NCBI GenBank assembly: GCA_903970475.1
Contig: CAJCIQ010000076.1
Coordinates: forward strand, 1-52,150
Direction: 5' to 3'
From: Beijerinckiaceae bacterium
GTDB taxonomy: Bacteria > Bacteroidota > Bacteroidia > Chitinophagales > Chitinophagaceae
DNA: 52,150 nucleotides
In this document: piece by piece, positions 34,501 to 42,116 of the stretch
How positions within the stretch are numbered: the stretch's first letter is position 1
How the letters are laid out: the number at the start of each line of letters is the position of its first letter
Notes under the pieces: generated by a model
Told to the model about the DNA's origin: nothing
The model's database searches: none
Seen by the model: the letters and a program-made list of their open reading frames with translations, nothing else
Position numbers and translations under genes: made by a program

Positions 34501-35295
34501 CCAGGCCCACTCCTGGTTCAATGTATCCAATGCCGCTTCCAGCGCATGTATATGACCGGTCAATTCATCCCGCTGTGCTTGGATCTGGGTTAATTCTTCT
34601 GGAGAAAAACTCGGTATACCTTCGCTTTGGGTCTGTAGCAAATTTAATTGCTGATCCTCCTGTCGGTTCCGTTCAAAAACCCTTTTGGATATTTCTGAAT
34701 AGATATGCGTGCCCGTTAGTTTCTCCAGCAGGGACGATTTTTCATCCTTGCCGGCCTTTAAGAATGCGGTGAAGTCATTTTGGGCCAGTAGCACAGAACG
34801 CGTGAATTGCTCAAAGTTCAACCCCACCAACTGCTCTATTCTGGAGAGTAATTCTGTTTTTTTGCCGGCAATATCCGAACCGGTATTCAGGTTTTTCAGG
34901 GTTAAAGTCCAGGCTTGAAGATTTCCGTCGACTTTGTTTTTGGACCGCTTCACAGACCAGGTGGCCCTATATCTTTCCCCGTCAGTGGCCAAAAAATCTA
35001 CTGCTGCAAACCCTTCCGTGGAGCCATCCCTCAAGATACCTCTTACATCATTCTGGTTGAGTGTAGCGCCTGAAGCATCAGCGAGCTCAATCCCCAATTC
35101 TTTTGCCTGGGTATAGCGGGGTGTTTTGGCATACAACGCCAGACACAAGGCGTCCAATATGGTTGACTTGCCGGCTCCGGTAGGACCTGTAATGGCAAAT
35201 ATGCCGGCAGACAGGAGGGGTTCTTTGGTAAAGTCAATCTCGGTTATGCCTTCCAGGGAAGCCAGGTTTTTTAATCTAATGGCCAATATTTCCAT
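31582..35295 (-). CDS. sbcC: SbcC-type nuclease ATPase subunit (Rad50-like)
   Basis: A 1237-residue SMC-like ATPase that with SbcD cleaves DNA hairpins and processes double-strand ends. It has Walker A GPTGAGKST at 37-45, long coiled-coil arms, a zinc hook CPVCG centred at C615/C618 almost exactly mid-protein, an ABC signature LSGGESFLVSLALALGLAS, and Walker B SLFIDEGFGSLD near the C-terminus. It overlaps the end of sbcD by 20 bp, so the two are translationally coupled with sbcD first. Complete and of normal or slightly large size. Confidence 0.96.
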   Translation of the reverse strand: MEILAIRLKNLASLEGITEIDFTKEPLLSAGIFAITGPTGAGKSTILDALCLALYAKTPRYTQAKELGIELADASGATLNQNDVRGILRDGSTEGFAAVDFLATDGERYRATWSVKRSKNKVDGNLQAWTLTLKNLNTGSDIAGKKTELLSRIEQLVGLNFEQFTRSVLLAQNDFTAFLKAGKDEKSSLLEKLTGTHIYSEISKRVFERNRQEDQQLNLLQTQSEGIPSFSPEELTQIQAQRDELTGHIHALEAALDTLNQEWAWVTQATELTTRLEAAQTALLLATEAKAQSQSRAHKLSQVEAAQPLRTLVDRLDSHLDQSGQKQANLNALEVLLDNQQQELSTLNKQVQIQEERLQSALESRETASADLAKARELDVRLQGKQEHIKEEENRLVAVNIKAEQHQLLYQQKQEQSASLAQEIQNLKQWKADNTQRQPVAENQNLLLSKLKDATHLLHTLQPLEEEIIRLDQEITQKERSSTLLQQEIGSLQEKIKDVSARHQLGLASLDSIPIASLLQDKETVDQAVGALWEAGGLWNLLYQARQEKEALEKSMDENQRRLAEQQTQEANLLAQKEEALTEKNTAQALLDKARLTATKGAESLRAQLAEGVPCPVCGSLEHPYAHHNPLLNEVLLELEKELQQRETVFHQLVQMQSRLQGASSQLQILITRQQTEINNKAEALTRYESAFQPYHSILPLADLRQEQIASWIQEQLETGRTKQTTLSEQIKDFNKQKEELETLKKQWDTQQEQESALRFQYAASQHSLTLASQRRNSIGEQKAKASHELSEIKSTLDPYFSNPHWFKSFQEHPEPFTESISRFAEDWKRKTQALDTNIGQLAVVETTLSSMQVQQEALNEAVSTSHQQLDQLKDQYNGLLTDRNGLFNGEPVTEIEGRLKSSLDQAQEALNRFKSQKEAKHSETLRSLAEKDHLMKDLEKLAGESLVLRRQLQDASPLTESALRDLLAYSSAWIQEERLSLAAIDKTLTESESVMKDRRATLHDHLSQRSTQRSAETLRPLLEATRKELEQQKAAALRIDFSVQQDKENKRKIGTLLGDIEVQSQIAGNWARLSEVIGSADGKKFRQIAQEYTLDVLLQYANIHLATLSKRYVLQRIDQTLGLQVMDQDMGNEIRTVYSLSGGESFLVSLALALGLASLSSNRMKVGSLFIDEGFGSLDPNTLNVAMDALERLQHQGRCVGVISHVQEMTERIPVQIRINKEANGKSRVDIQGIYP

Positions 35296-36535
35296 GCGAA
35301 ACTTCTTGTATGACTTCGGTTAGCAATTGACTGATTTGTTCAGGAGGCTGGTGGTGAAACCTGGAGACATAGATCTGCTCAAATACCTGTAGGGGCTCCA
35401 ATTCCTGGACCTGATCCAGGGTAAGGACGCTGCGTGCTGTTTGGTAATCTCCTGGATACTGGACATCAATCTTAGCCAGCCGGACTGCTTTTTCTTTGAG
35501 CGCGGTGTCTACCTGATGGCGCAGTCCTGGTTCGGGGCCCTCCAGGCCGATCCTGACTTCCAGAAAAGGGGCGAGGGTTGCAGGCCCGGCAGGTAGTTCC
35601 TTCAGGGCTTTGAGCACGTCTTGAAGCGGCGCATGCTTCAAGGGAACCCTTATCAATGGAACCAATGCAGGCACATCCAGGGCCCGCAGGTTTATTAGTT
35701 GATCACCCTGGAGCTCCAATAGGGATACCTGGTGTTTATAATTCAATTCTGCAAAGGATAAGGGAAGTGGGCTTCCGCTATATCTTATATGGTCCTTACC
35801 TGCAACACGTTGAGCTTTATGAATATGCCCCAGGGCTACGTACCGCAGGTCTTTGTGAAAAGCATCGGCGGACAGGCATTCCACCCCTCCCATGATCTGC
35901 CTTTCCAATTTATCCAGTTCGGACACTTCCGCTGCTTGGACATGGAGGTGGCCCATGGCAATGATGGCTTGCCCTTCCGATCGCTTTTGATCTACAGCCT
36001 GAAATGCTTCCGCATATAAGTCGGCTACCCCTTCTGCGTAGGGATCTTTGTATTCCGGGCTGAAAGGATAGTCGCCCAAGCGTAAAAAGGGCATGGCAAT
36101 ACACCAGCCCAATACCTCTCCTTTTCCATTCTTGAGGGGAATAATCAGTTTGTCAAGGTCTACCGTTCCTGCTTTGGTTTTCTCGACCAGCCCAACAATA
36201 TGGATATTGGATGATTCCAGTAAGGGTTTGGGGGACTCCAGCCTGGAGGCCGAATCATGATTACCGGCGGTAATAATAATTTGTAAGCCAGGTCTTAGAA
36301 GGGTTGCCTTATTCAGGAAACTATAAAACTGTTTTACAGAAGCGGCGGAAGGATTGGACAGATCAAATACATCCCCGCTGATCAATAAAACATCGATGGC
36401 TTCTGATACCAATGTGTCCGATAACCAATCCAGGAAAAACTGGTGTTCCTCCGTTCGTTCATATTCATAGAAAAGCTGCCCGATATGCCAGTCGGCTGTA
36501 TGTAGAATATTCAAGGTGTTCTCTGCTGCCTTCAT
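35276..36535 (-). CDS. sbcD: SbcD-type nuclease (Mre11-like)
   Basis: A 419-residue Mre11-type phosphoesterase. The dimetal motifs are clear: HTADWHIG (D14, H16) near the N-terminus, ISGDVFD, TAGNHDS, MGHLHV and ALGHIH. The capping region and a SbcD-type C-terminal domain complete it. It is the first gene of the sbcDC operon. The complex acts on hairpins and palindromes, which is relevant in a genome carrying many tandem repeats. Confidence 0.96.
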   Translation of the reverse strand: MKAAENTLNILHTADWHIGQLFYEYERTEEHQFFLDWLSDTLVSEAIDVLLISGDVFDLSNPSAASVKQFYSFLNKATLLRPGLQIIITAGNHDSASRLESPKPLLESSNIHIVGLVEKTKAGTVDLDKLIIPLKNGKGEVLGWCIAMPFLRLGDYPFSPEYKDPYAEGVADLYAEAFQAVDQKRSEGQAIIAMGHLHVQAAEVSELDKLERQIMGGVECLSADAFHKDLRYVALGHIHKAQRVAGKDHIRYSGSPLPLSFAELNYKHQVSLLELQGDQLINLRALDVPALVPLIRVPLKHAPLQDVLKALKELPAGPATLAPFLEVRIGLEGPEPGLRHQVDTALKEKAVRLAKIDVQYPGDYQTARSVLTLDQVQELEPLQVFEQIYVSRFHHQPPEQISQLLTEVIQEVSHGNIGH

Positions 36536-36614
36536 AATGTTGGTAAAACCGGTTCCGGTTGGAACTTGGGTCCGATTAAATCCGACGGAAATTTAGGCAA
36601 TTCGCACCGAAGAT

Positions 36615-36944
36615 CTAAGGCTTTTCGTGGAGGCACAAGCTATTGCCATCCAAGTCCTTTAGCCAGGCAAACTTCCCCCAGGGCGTATTATCAATGTTGC
36701 CTACCTGGATACCCTTCTGGTTTAACGTCTTTGCTTCCAGTTGAATATCCTCCGTTTGGCAGATGATGCCCTGAAAACTGGCCAGGGATATCGTAGCAGG
36801 GCTTCCAGGAAGGTGCATTTGGAGCCAGGCCCCCCCATGAGCATCGTCCGCTTCCATTAGGACCTCGAACCCCAGGGATTGATAAAATGCTTTGGCCTTT
36901 GACTGATCCTTTACGGGAATCATGATGATTTCTATGGCATTCAT
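36615..36944 (-). CDS. VOC family protein (glyoxalase/bleomycin-resistance fold)
   Basis: A 109-residue single vicinal-oxygen-chelate domain: IEIIMIPVKDQSKAKAFYQSLGFEVLME is the first beta-alpha-beta-beta-beta module and VGNIDNTPWGKFAWLKDLDGNSLCLHE the end of the second. Metal ligands are not the canonical glyoxalase set, so activity cannot be predicted. It lies 79 bp upstream of sbcD's start on its 5' side and is probably separately transcribed. Substrate unknown. Confidence 0.88.
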   Translation of the reverse strand: MNAIEIIMIPVKDQSKAKAFYQSLGFEVLMEADDAHGGAWLQMHLPGSPATISLASFQGIICQTEDIQLEAKTLNQKGIQVGNIDNTPWGKFAWLKDLDGNSLCLHEKP

Positions 36945-37061
36945 AGCGCTTATTTTACAATAAAGCTAGTGGTAATTGTGGACGCTCATGTCCAGTGATT
37001 ACGACAAACTTGCACGCTGAATGCGACATAGTTAAACTTCAAGGGGGTTAACCTTATTCAT

Positions 37062-37069
37062 TATCTTAG
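37062..37069 (+). promoter_or_regulatory. -7 box 4 nt before the DJ-1/AraC regulator ATG
   Basis: The sequence reads TATCTTAG-TACC-ATG, the same TACC spacer as before the DprE1-like gene. The box is one mismatch from TAnnTTTG. Confidence 0.42.
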
Positions 37070-37073
37070 TACC

Positions 37074-38036
37074 ATGAAGCACGTATCCATTTTAGCCCTC
37101 TATGATGCCACGATTGCCTCTATTGACAGTAGCCAGCAAATGCTGAACAGGGTAAACGATTTCTTGAAATATAAGCATATGCCGCCTTTCTATGCCATTG
37201 ATATTGTAGGTGCGGAAAGGAATATCGATATGAACAAAGGGGTATATCGGGTTCAGCCCACCAAATTGCTGAAGGAAGTGGAGGCTACAGATCTGATCAT
37301 TATTCCCCTGTTGTGTGGGAATTTCCCGCAAGCCATCCAGGCTAACAAGAAATACATTGATTGGATCATAGAGCGATACGAGCAAGGTTCCGAAATCGCT
37401 TGTTTGTGTGTGGGGTCCTTTGTGCTGGGTGCCACCGGGTTATTGAACGGGAAAAACTGCGCCATTCATTGGGCGGCAAAAAATGAGTTCACGCGGACCT
37501 TTCCGGAAGTCGTTCCTGTAGATGATAAAATCATTACCGATGAATCAAGGATGTATACCTGTGGTGGTGGGTATGCTTACCTCAATCTCTTGTTGTATGT
37601 GATCGAAAAGCAAGTAGGCAAGGAAATATCCATACTGGCCTCCAAGATGTTTGAAATCGATACAGACAGGAAAAGCCAATATCCCTTTGCCATTTTCGTG
37701 GGGCAAAAAGCGCATAATGACCGGGAGGTGCTTCAGGCCCAAAAGCTCATTGAGGACCAACCTTGTGCCTCCTATTCTGTCGATGGTATTTGTACTGCTG
37801 TAGGTGTTGGCAGAAGATCCTTTGAGCGAAGGTTTAAAAGAAACACCGGCAATACCATTGCGGAATATGTGCAAAGGGTTAAGGTGGAATTTGCCAAAAA
37901 ACAGTTGGAACTCAGTGATAAAACCATCAACGAAATCATTTTCGAAGTAGGGTATAACGATTCTGATACTTTCAGAAAAATATTCCGGCGTTATGCAGAT
38001 ATGTCTCCTGGAGATTACAGGAGGCGGTTTGGATAA
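37074..38036 (+). CDS. GlxA-type transcriptional regulator (DJ-1/PfpI domain plus AraC HTH)
   Basis: A 320-residue regulator with an N-terminal DJ-1/PfpI-like domain (about 1-200; DLIIIPLLCGNFP, then ACLCVGSFVLGATGLL with the nucleophile-elbow cysteine) and a C-terminal AraC/XylS double helix-turn-helix (about 225-318; DGICTAVGVGRRSFERRFK and INEIIFEVGYNDSDTFRKIF). Members of this class often control catabolic or stress genes, responding to a ligand in the DJ-1 domain. The target is unknown; it stands alone, with the VOC gene divergent. Confidence 0.92.
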   Translation: MKHVSILALYDATIASIDSSQQMLNRVNDFLKYKHMPPFYAIDIVGAERNIDMNKGVYRVQPTKLLKEVEATDLIIIPLLCGNFPQAIQANKKYIDWIIERYEQGSEIACLCVGSFVLGATGLLNGKNCAIHWAAKNEFTRTFPEVVPVDDKIITDESRMYTCGGGYAYLNLLLYVIEKQVGKEISILASKMFEIDTDRKSQYPFAIFVGQKAHNDREVLQAQKLIEDQPCASYSVDGICTAVGVGRRSFERRFKRNTGNTIAEYVQRVKVEFAKKQLELSDKTINEIIFEVGYNDSDTFRKIFRRYADMSPGDYRRRFG

Positions 38037-38101
38037 TTTTTTTCTACCGGACAGAGGGGTAACCCCTTCCTTTCCCGTCTTGTTACAGAGACCGGTAATA
38101 A

Positions 38102-38657
38102 ATGGACAATCTGAAGCGATTGGCTCCCGATTTTAATGGCCCCTCCCTGCGCAATCAGGAAGATTTTGAGCCCCTGTTTGCCGACTGGTATGGCGGGCTT
38201 TATCATTATGCTTATTCTGTACTGAAAGATGTTGCGTCTGCCGAAGAGGTAGTGCAGTCGGTGTTTTGTGCTATCTGGGAGAAAAGAGATAAGGTCCGGG
38301 TAAACACCTCCATGAAAGCCTATTTGTTTAGTTCGTTCGGTGTACCATGCCTGCATAAACCGGATGAGGGACGAGAAATCGACAAAGGCTTATTCCCTTC
38401 ATGTCTTTGGCAGCCAGGGGGAAGAAATGGCTTCCCATGCCGCCGCTGGTGTAGAATTGAGTGAATTGGAGAAAGGATTGCACGAGGCTATGAATGAACT
38501 CCCGGATCGATGCAGGGCTATATTCCTGTTGAGCAGGTTCAGCGGACTCGGCTATAAGGACATCGCGCGCGAATTGGATATTTCAGTAAAAACAGTGGAG
38601 GCTCAGATGGGGAAAGCCCTTAAACACCTCAGAAAGAGGCTGGCTGAGTTCTTATAA
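38102..38657 (+). pseudogene. ECF sigma factor gene broken by a 4-bp duplication
   Basis: Region 2 of an ECF sigma is encoded from 38102 (FEPLFADWYGGLYHYAYSVLK, AEEVVQSVFCAIWEK, MKAYLFSS) and region 4 continues in another frame to 38657 (YHACINRMRDEK, ELPDRCRAIFLLSRFSGLGYKDIA, SVKTVEAQMGKALKHLRK). The break is a tandem TTCGTTCG at 38332-38339; removing one TTCG restores KAYLFSS-VYHACINR, the family's normal continuation, and an intact protein of about 184 residues. As it stands the first frame ends at 38464. The adjacent FecR-like gene, 1 bp downstream, would be its anti-sigma partner. A sequencing error cannot be excluded. Confidence 0.85.
38332..38339 (+). repeat. TTCG tandem duplication causing a frameshift
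   Basis: Two adjacent TTCG copies lie in the region between sigma domains 2 and 4. One copy gives a complete sigma frame; two copies give truncation. Confidence 0.85.
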
Positions 38658-38658
38658 A

Positions 38659-39858
38659 ATGACGCTTATGGACAATTTATTGATCAAGTATGTAATGGGC
38701 GAAGCGGATGCTTCGGAGCAAGAGGAGGTCCAGCGCTTGGTGGACAAGGATGCAGCGGTAACCGAAAGGCTACGCCAGTTTAATGCAAGCCTTGGGCACA
38801 TGGATAGGATGCTGCTTCCTCCTGCCGGAAAGGGGATCCCGCTTGGTATGGAGGCTGTGGCCGGTTCGGCAGCCGCAGCTGATTGGCGTGCCGCCTACAA
38901 TCGGTTCAGGGAGAGGCTGGAGCTTGGCTCATTTGGGGATGTTCCGTCAGGCTTTGGCAGGAAGGAGGCTTTGGAACCCAAGGCCTTGAAACCCTCGGCG
39001 GTCCTTAATAGGGGGCTTTTGAACTGGCGTTGGGCTGCTGTATTCATTGGTTTGCTGGCTGTAAGTGTAGCTGGTTATGTGATCTTGCATCTTGATCCGA
39101 TCACTATTTCAAAGTCGGGTATGATTCAGCTTCCTGATGGCTCGGCGGTTAGTCTGAGTTCGGGCGCCCGCATTACGTACGATCGTTCCTTTAAAGAACG
39201 TTTCGTTATGCTGGAGGGAAATGCGTTTTTTCTTATATCATCAAACCCGTCCAAACCATTTGTAGTGCGTGTTGGTGATATAGCCATCCGGGTGTTGGGT
39301 ACTTCATTCATGGTAATGGATGGGAGGGACAGTATCCTCATTGAAATGAAAACAGGAGCTGTGGCGGTGAGTAAGGAGGGGAATCAAATGGTAGTAAAAG
39401 CCGGGGAAGTGCTCAAGGTTTTCCGTGAGTCCTCCATAATGGTGGTTAGTCGCATAGATACGGCGCCGGCGCTGGGACCTTATGTTGGGGCCGCGAAAGA
39501 TACTGTCCCGGCCACTGCCCAGAATTCGGTGCGGGCAAGAGATACTGTACAACCAGTGCGGCCTAAGGGGCGGCCTCGCAAAACCCATGTCGTTGCGCGG
39601 GTCCTTCCAGTTAAAAAGGGCACTATTCCTACCGATGGCTCCTATGATCCAAGGGTGGTATTCCGCCAGATAATTCAGGAATTGATTGCCAAAAAAATTG
39701 TAGCTGATAAGGATGAGGTCACCTGGTTTGGACTGGATGATCATCAGTTCATTGTCAATGACAGGTCTATGCCGGATTCTTTGCTGGTAAAGTGCAGGAC
39801 GGAATTTATCACAAAGCGAGCGCCTGTACTCTTTCCTCCATGTTATGGCCCAGCATGA
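38659..39858 (+). CDS. FecR-family anti-sigma protein with unusual C-terminal domain
   Basis: A 399-residue inner-membrane protein: short N-terminal sigma-binding segment (about 1-90; MGEADASEQEEVQRLV), a membrane helix (about 123-147), then a periplasmic FecR domain (about 150-255; GMIQLPDGSAVSLSSGARITY, GNAFFLI, VLGTSFMV). The usual DUF4974 domain is missing. Instead, after a Pro/Arg-rich linker, residues about 330-385 (FRQIIQELIAKKIVAD ... FGLDDHQFIVNDRSMPDSL) resemble the C-terminal region of Bacteroidota BlaR1/M56-type proteins. The last dozen residues overlap the truncated serine-hydrolase gene and may be altered by a deletion junction. With the sigma gene broken, the pair is probably inactive. 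Confidence 0.72.
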   Translation: MTLMDNLLIKYVMGEADASEQEEVQRLVDKDAAVTERLRQFNASLGHMDRMLLPPAGKGIPLGMEAVAGSAAAADWRAAYNRFRERLELGSFGDVPSGFGRKEALEPKALKPSAVLNRGLLNWRWAAVFIGLLAVSVAGYVILHLDPITISKSGMIQLPDGSAVSLSSGARITYDRSFKERFVMLEGNAFFLISSNPSKPFVVRVGDIAIRVLGTSFMVMDGRDSILIEMKTGAVAVSKEGNQMVVKAGEVLKVFRESSIMVVSRIDTAPALGPYVGAAKDTVPATAQNSVRARDTVQPVRPKGRPRKTHVVARVLPVKKGTIPTDGSYDPRVVFRQIIQELIAKKIVADKDEVTWFGLDDHQFIVNDRSMPDSLLVKCRTEFITKRAPVLFPPCYGPA

Positions 39859-40274
39859 CCTGTTCAATGGAACCATCGTGGCTACGGTACATGGAAAGAT
39901 CGTCTATGAGAAATCAATCGGGCTAGCCGATAGTGCTACAGGAGCCCAAAACGGCGATACCACACTTTTTAACCTGGCTTCTATGTCCAAGCCCTTTACG
40001 TCATTAGCCGTGCTGCAATTGGTGCAAAAAAGGAAACTTCATCTGGGTGACCACTGGGTTCAGTACTTTCCTGATTTTCCTTATCCGGATATTACGATTC
40101 GACAACTGCTAAGTCATACATCCGGATTACCTCAGGTGGAGATGTTTGAACACGATTATAGTAAAGGAAGATGCTATTCTCATGTATGAGAAATCATTGG
40201 CTATAAATCCGGATAACCCCAGGGGGGCGGAAAATTTAAAAAGACTTTTGGCTGGGCCTGCGGGTGGGCGCTAA
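39845..40274 (+). pseudogene. Serine hydrolase (class C beta-lactamase-like) with large internal deletion
   Basis: The 5' part encodes the N-terminus of a beta-lactamase/penicillin-binding-like hydrolase: DLFNGTIVATVHGKIVYEKS, catalytic SxxK in SMSKPFT, and IRQLLSHTSGLPQVEMF. It then leaves frame near 40160. In the +1 frame from 40161 to the TAA at 40272-40274 the sequence reads EDAILMYEKSLAINPDN, typical of the C-terminal TPR tail of such hydrolases. The middle (most of the catalytic domain, including the Tyr motif) is therefore deleted and the two ends are joined out of frame. The signal peptide is missing too, lost at the junction with the fecR-like gene. Confidence 0.8.
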
Positions 40275-40339
40275 TAACAGGGTTTGGGGGGGCGGTTCAG
40301 CCGGACTAGAAAAGTTTCTGTCGGTTAAATGGGGATTAT

Positions 40340-40356
40340 TCAGAATTAAATTCTGA
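40340..40356. promoter_or_regulatory. Palindrome upstream of the DUF1624 gene
   Basis: TCAGAATT-A-AATTCTGA is a perfect 17-bp palindrome with 8-bp arms. It lies just upstream of the candidate promoter at 40378-40411. Confidence 0.42.
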
Positions 40357-40377
40357 TTATTATATTTATATCGAATT

Positions 40378-40411
40378 TTTGGCTTGTTTTGGAGGTTTAT
40401 ATGTATATTTA
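40378..40411 (+). promoter_or_regulatory. Candidate promoter of the DUF1624 gene
   Basis: TTTG (40378-40381) and TATATTTA (40404-40411, one mismatch from the -7 consensus) are 22 nt apart, about one base longer than usual. The leader to ATG 40433 would be about 15 nt. Confidence 0.33.
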
Positions 40412-40432
40412 TATTATACAACTCAGACTGCC

Positions 40433-41671
40433 ATGATTAGCCAAAGTACACGCACTGCTCCTTCTATTACCGCCAGTGGACTAGCCGCCCCTAAAAGCCG
40501 ACGCATCGAATCCATTGACCTACTTCGGGGCATCATCATGATCATTATGGCCCTGGATCATGTACGGGATTATTTTCACGCCTTTTCTTATTACCATGAT
40601 CCTACCGATTTTAGTGTTACCACTGCCCCTATATTTCTAACCAGGTGGATCACGCATTTTTGTGCCCCCATCTTTATGTTACTGGCGGGTGTTTCTGCCT
40701 CTTTATATGGTGGGAAGAACGGGCAAAAATCCCTTTCCATTTTCCTGGCAACCAGGGGCCTATGGTTAGTGTTTGTAGAGCTGTTCATTGTAACGTTACT
40801 CTGGACATTTAATCCGTATTATCCCGCATTTATCCTACAGGTTATCTGGGCTTTTGGGATTTCTATGCTGGTGCTTTCCCTGTTGGTCTATTTGCCCAGA
40901 ACAGCTTTGTTGATTATAGGCGTGCTCTGTATTTTCGGCCATAATGCTTTGGACGGGATACCCCATACCGGAAACAGCGCAGGTGCGTTTCTCTGGTCAT
41001 TCCTCAACTTCCAGAACCTTGGATTGCATATTGGCGCTACCCGAGTGCTTATTGGGTATCCGGTGCTATCCTATATCGGAATTATTACCATGGGCTATTG
41101 CCTGGGGGCTGTCTATGGACCGGAATTCACACCCGAGGCTCGTCATAAAGTATTGCGGAACCTGGGACTGGGGGTGATAGGACTATTTATAGTTGTGCGC
41201 GGGATTAACCTATACGGAGATCCCTCCCATTGGTCTTCACAAAAGAACCTGTTGTTTACCATCTTCTCCTTTGTCAATACGACCAAATACCCGCCCTCTC
41301 TGTGTTATACGCTGATGACCTTAGGGCCTGCACTGCTTTTTCTGGCTTATGCTGAAAAGCCGTTGAATAAAGTCAGCGCTAAAATCATTGTGTTCGGAAG
41401 GGTACCTATGTTCTTTTACCTGCTGCATATTCTCGTTATCCACGGTTTGGCTGTTCTGGCTTCATACCTGTCGGGTCATACTGCCGCTAACATGGTGGAC
41501 CTGACTACCTGGGTATCGGCTAATGAAAAGTTGAAAGGATATGGATTTTCTCTACCGGTGGTATATCTGGTTTGGATTGCGGTGATTGCACTTACTTTCC
41601 CACTGTGTTTGTGGTTTAGCAAGTATAAGCAAGCCAATCAGGGAACCAAGAAGTGGTTGAGTTATATGTAA
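40433..41671 (+). CDS. DUF1624 / HGSNAT-like polytopic membrane protein
   Basis: A 412-residue integral membrane protein with about 10-11 hydrophobic helices, matching the DUF1624 (heparan-alpha-glucosaminide N-acetyltransferase catalytic-like) family. The N-terminal signature RIESIDLLRGIIMIIMALDHVRDYF contains the LLRG and MxxDHxRD motifs. It probably transfers acyl groups across the membrane to a cell-surface substrate, but the substrate is unknown. ATG 40433 replaces the upstream TTG 40379, which lies in the promoter. Its last 10 bp overlap the convergent tautomerase gene. Confidence 0.87.
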   Translation: MISQSTRTAPSITASGLAAPKSRRIESIDLLRGIIMIIMALDHVRDYFHAFSYYHDPTDFSVTTAPIFLTRWITHFCAPIFMLLAGVSASLYGGKNGQKSLSIFLATRGLWLVFVELFIVTLLWTFNPYYPAFILQVIWAFGISMLVLSLLVYLPRTALLIIGVLCIFGHNALDGIPHTGNSAGAFLWSFLNFQNLGLHIGATRVLIGYPVLSYIGIITMGYCLGAVYGPEFTPEARHKVLRNLGLGVIGLFIVVRGINLYGDPSHWSSQKNLLFTIFSFVNTTKYPPSLCYTLMTLGPALLFLAYAEKPLNKVSAKIIVFGRVPMFFYLLHILVIHGLAVLASYLSGHTAANMVDLTTWVSANEKLKGYGFSLPVVYLVWIAVIALTFPLCLWFSKYKQANQGTKKWLSYM

Positions 41672-42057
41672 GCTTCATCCTTGTCCCAATCCTTACTGAA
41701 TCCATGCATCCACTGGTGATACATTTCATCACCGCTGTGCTGGGTATACTCAATGTTGAGTTCGTTTTCGGTTAAGCCCAGATGCTGGTTAATGGCGGCT
41801 ACCATGGCTTTGCTTAATTGTTCTCTGGTAGCGGCATCCCGGCCGCTGCGGATTTCACACATAAGCAGGGCTCCGGGATGTGGGGGCGTGGTGCCGCACC
41901 TCCATACGTTTCCTTCCCCGAGTTCGCGAAAAGTGACGGTCATGCGACGTGGATCGCTGTGCATGAGTCTGCTGAATATCTCGCTAAGTTGACCGGCCAG
42001 GGCTTGCTTGACTTCAGTGGGGTATTTTTTATTGAGGTCCAGGTGCAGGTAGGGCAT
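41662..42057 (-). CDS. Tautomerase superfamily protein
   Basis: A 131-residue protein starting Met-Pro, so that removal of Met exposes the catalytic N-terminal proline of the 4-oxalocrotonate tautomerase/MIF superfamily. MPYLHLDLNKKYP is the first strand, MTVTFRELGEGNVWRCG the segment before the helix, and the second half (EIRSGRDAATREQLSKAMVAAIN) repeats the beta-alpha-beta plan, giving a MIF/CHMI-like fused length. Substrate unknown. Convergent overlap with the DUF1624 gene. Confidence 0.85.
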   Translation of the reverse strand: MPYLHLDLNKKYPTEVKQALAGQLSEIFSRLMHSDPRRMTVTFRELGEGNVWRCGTTPPHPGALLMCEIRSGRDAATREQLSKAMVAAINQHLGLTENELNIEYTQHSGDEMYHQWMHGFSKDWDKDEAYI

Positions 42058-42104
42058 ACGTCGCGTTTAAGGGGTAAAATTAATAAAAAATGGAGAGGGT
42101 GGCT

Positions 42105-42112
42105 TACTTTAG
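42105..42112 (+). promoter_or_regulatory. -7 box 4 nt before the second Crp/Fnr ATG
   Basis: The sequence reads TACTTTAG-CTGT-ATG (ATG 42117), one mismatch from the consensus. This also supports ATG 42117 over 42090. Confidence 0.42.
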
Positions 42113-42116
42113 CTGT

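Noticed and set aside
38049..38075. AGGGG-TAA-CCCCT hairpin after the GlxA-type regulator as terminator
   Set aside because: The stem is 5 bp and is followed only by TTCCTTTCCC, too weak to call.
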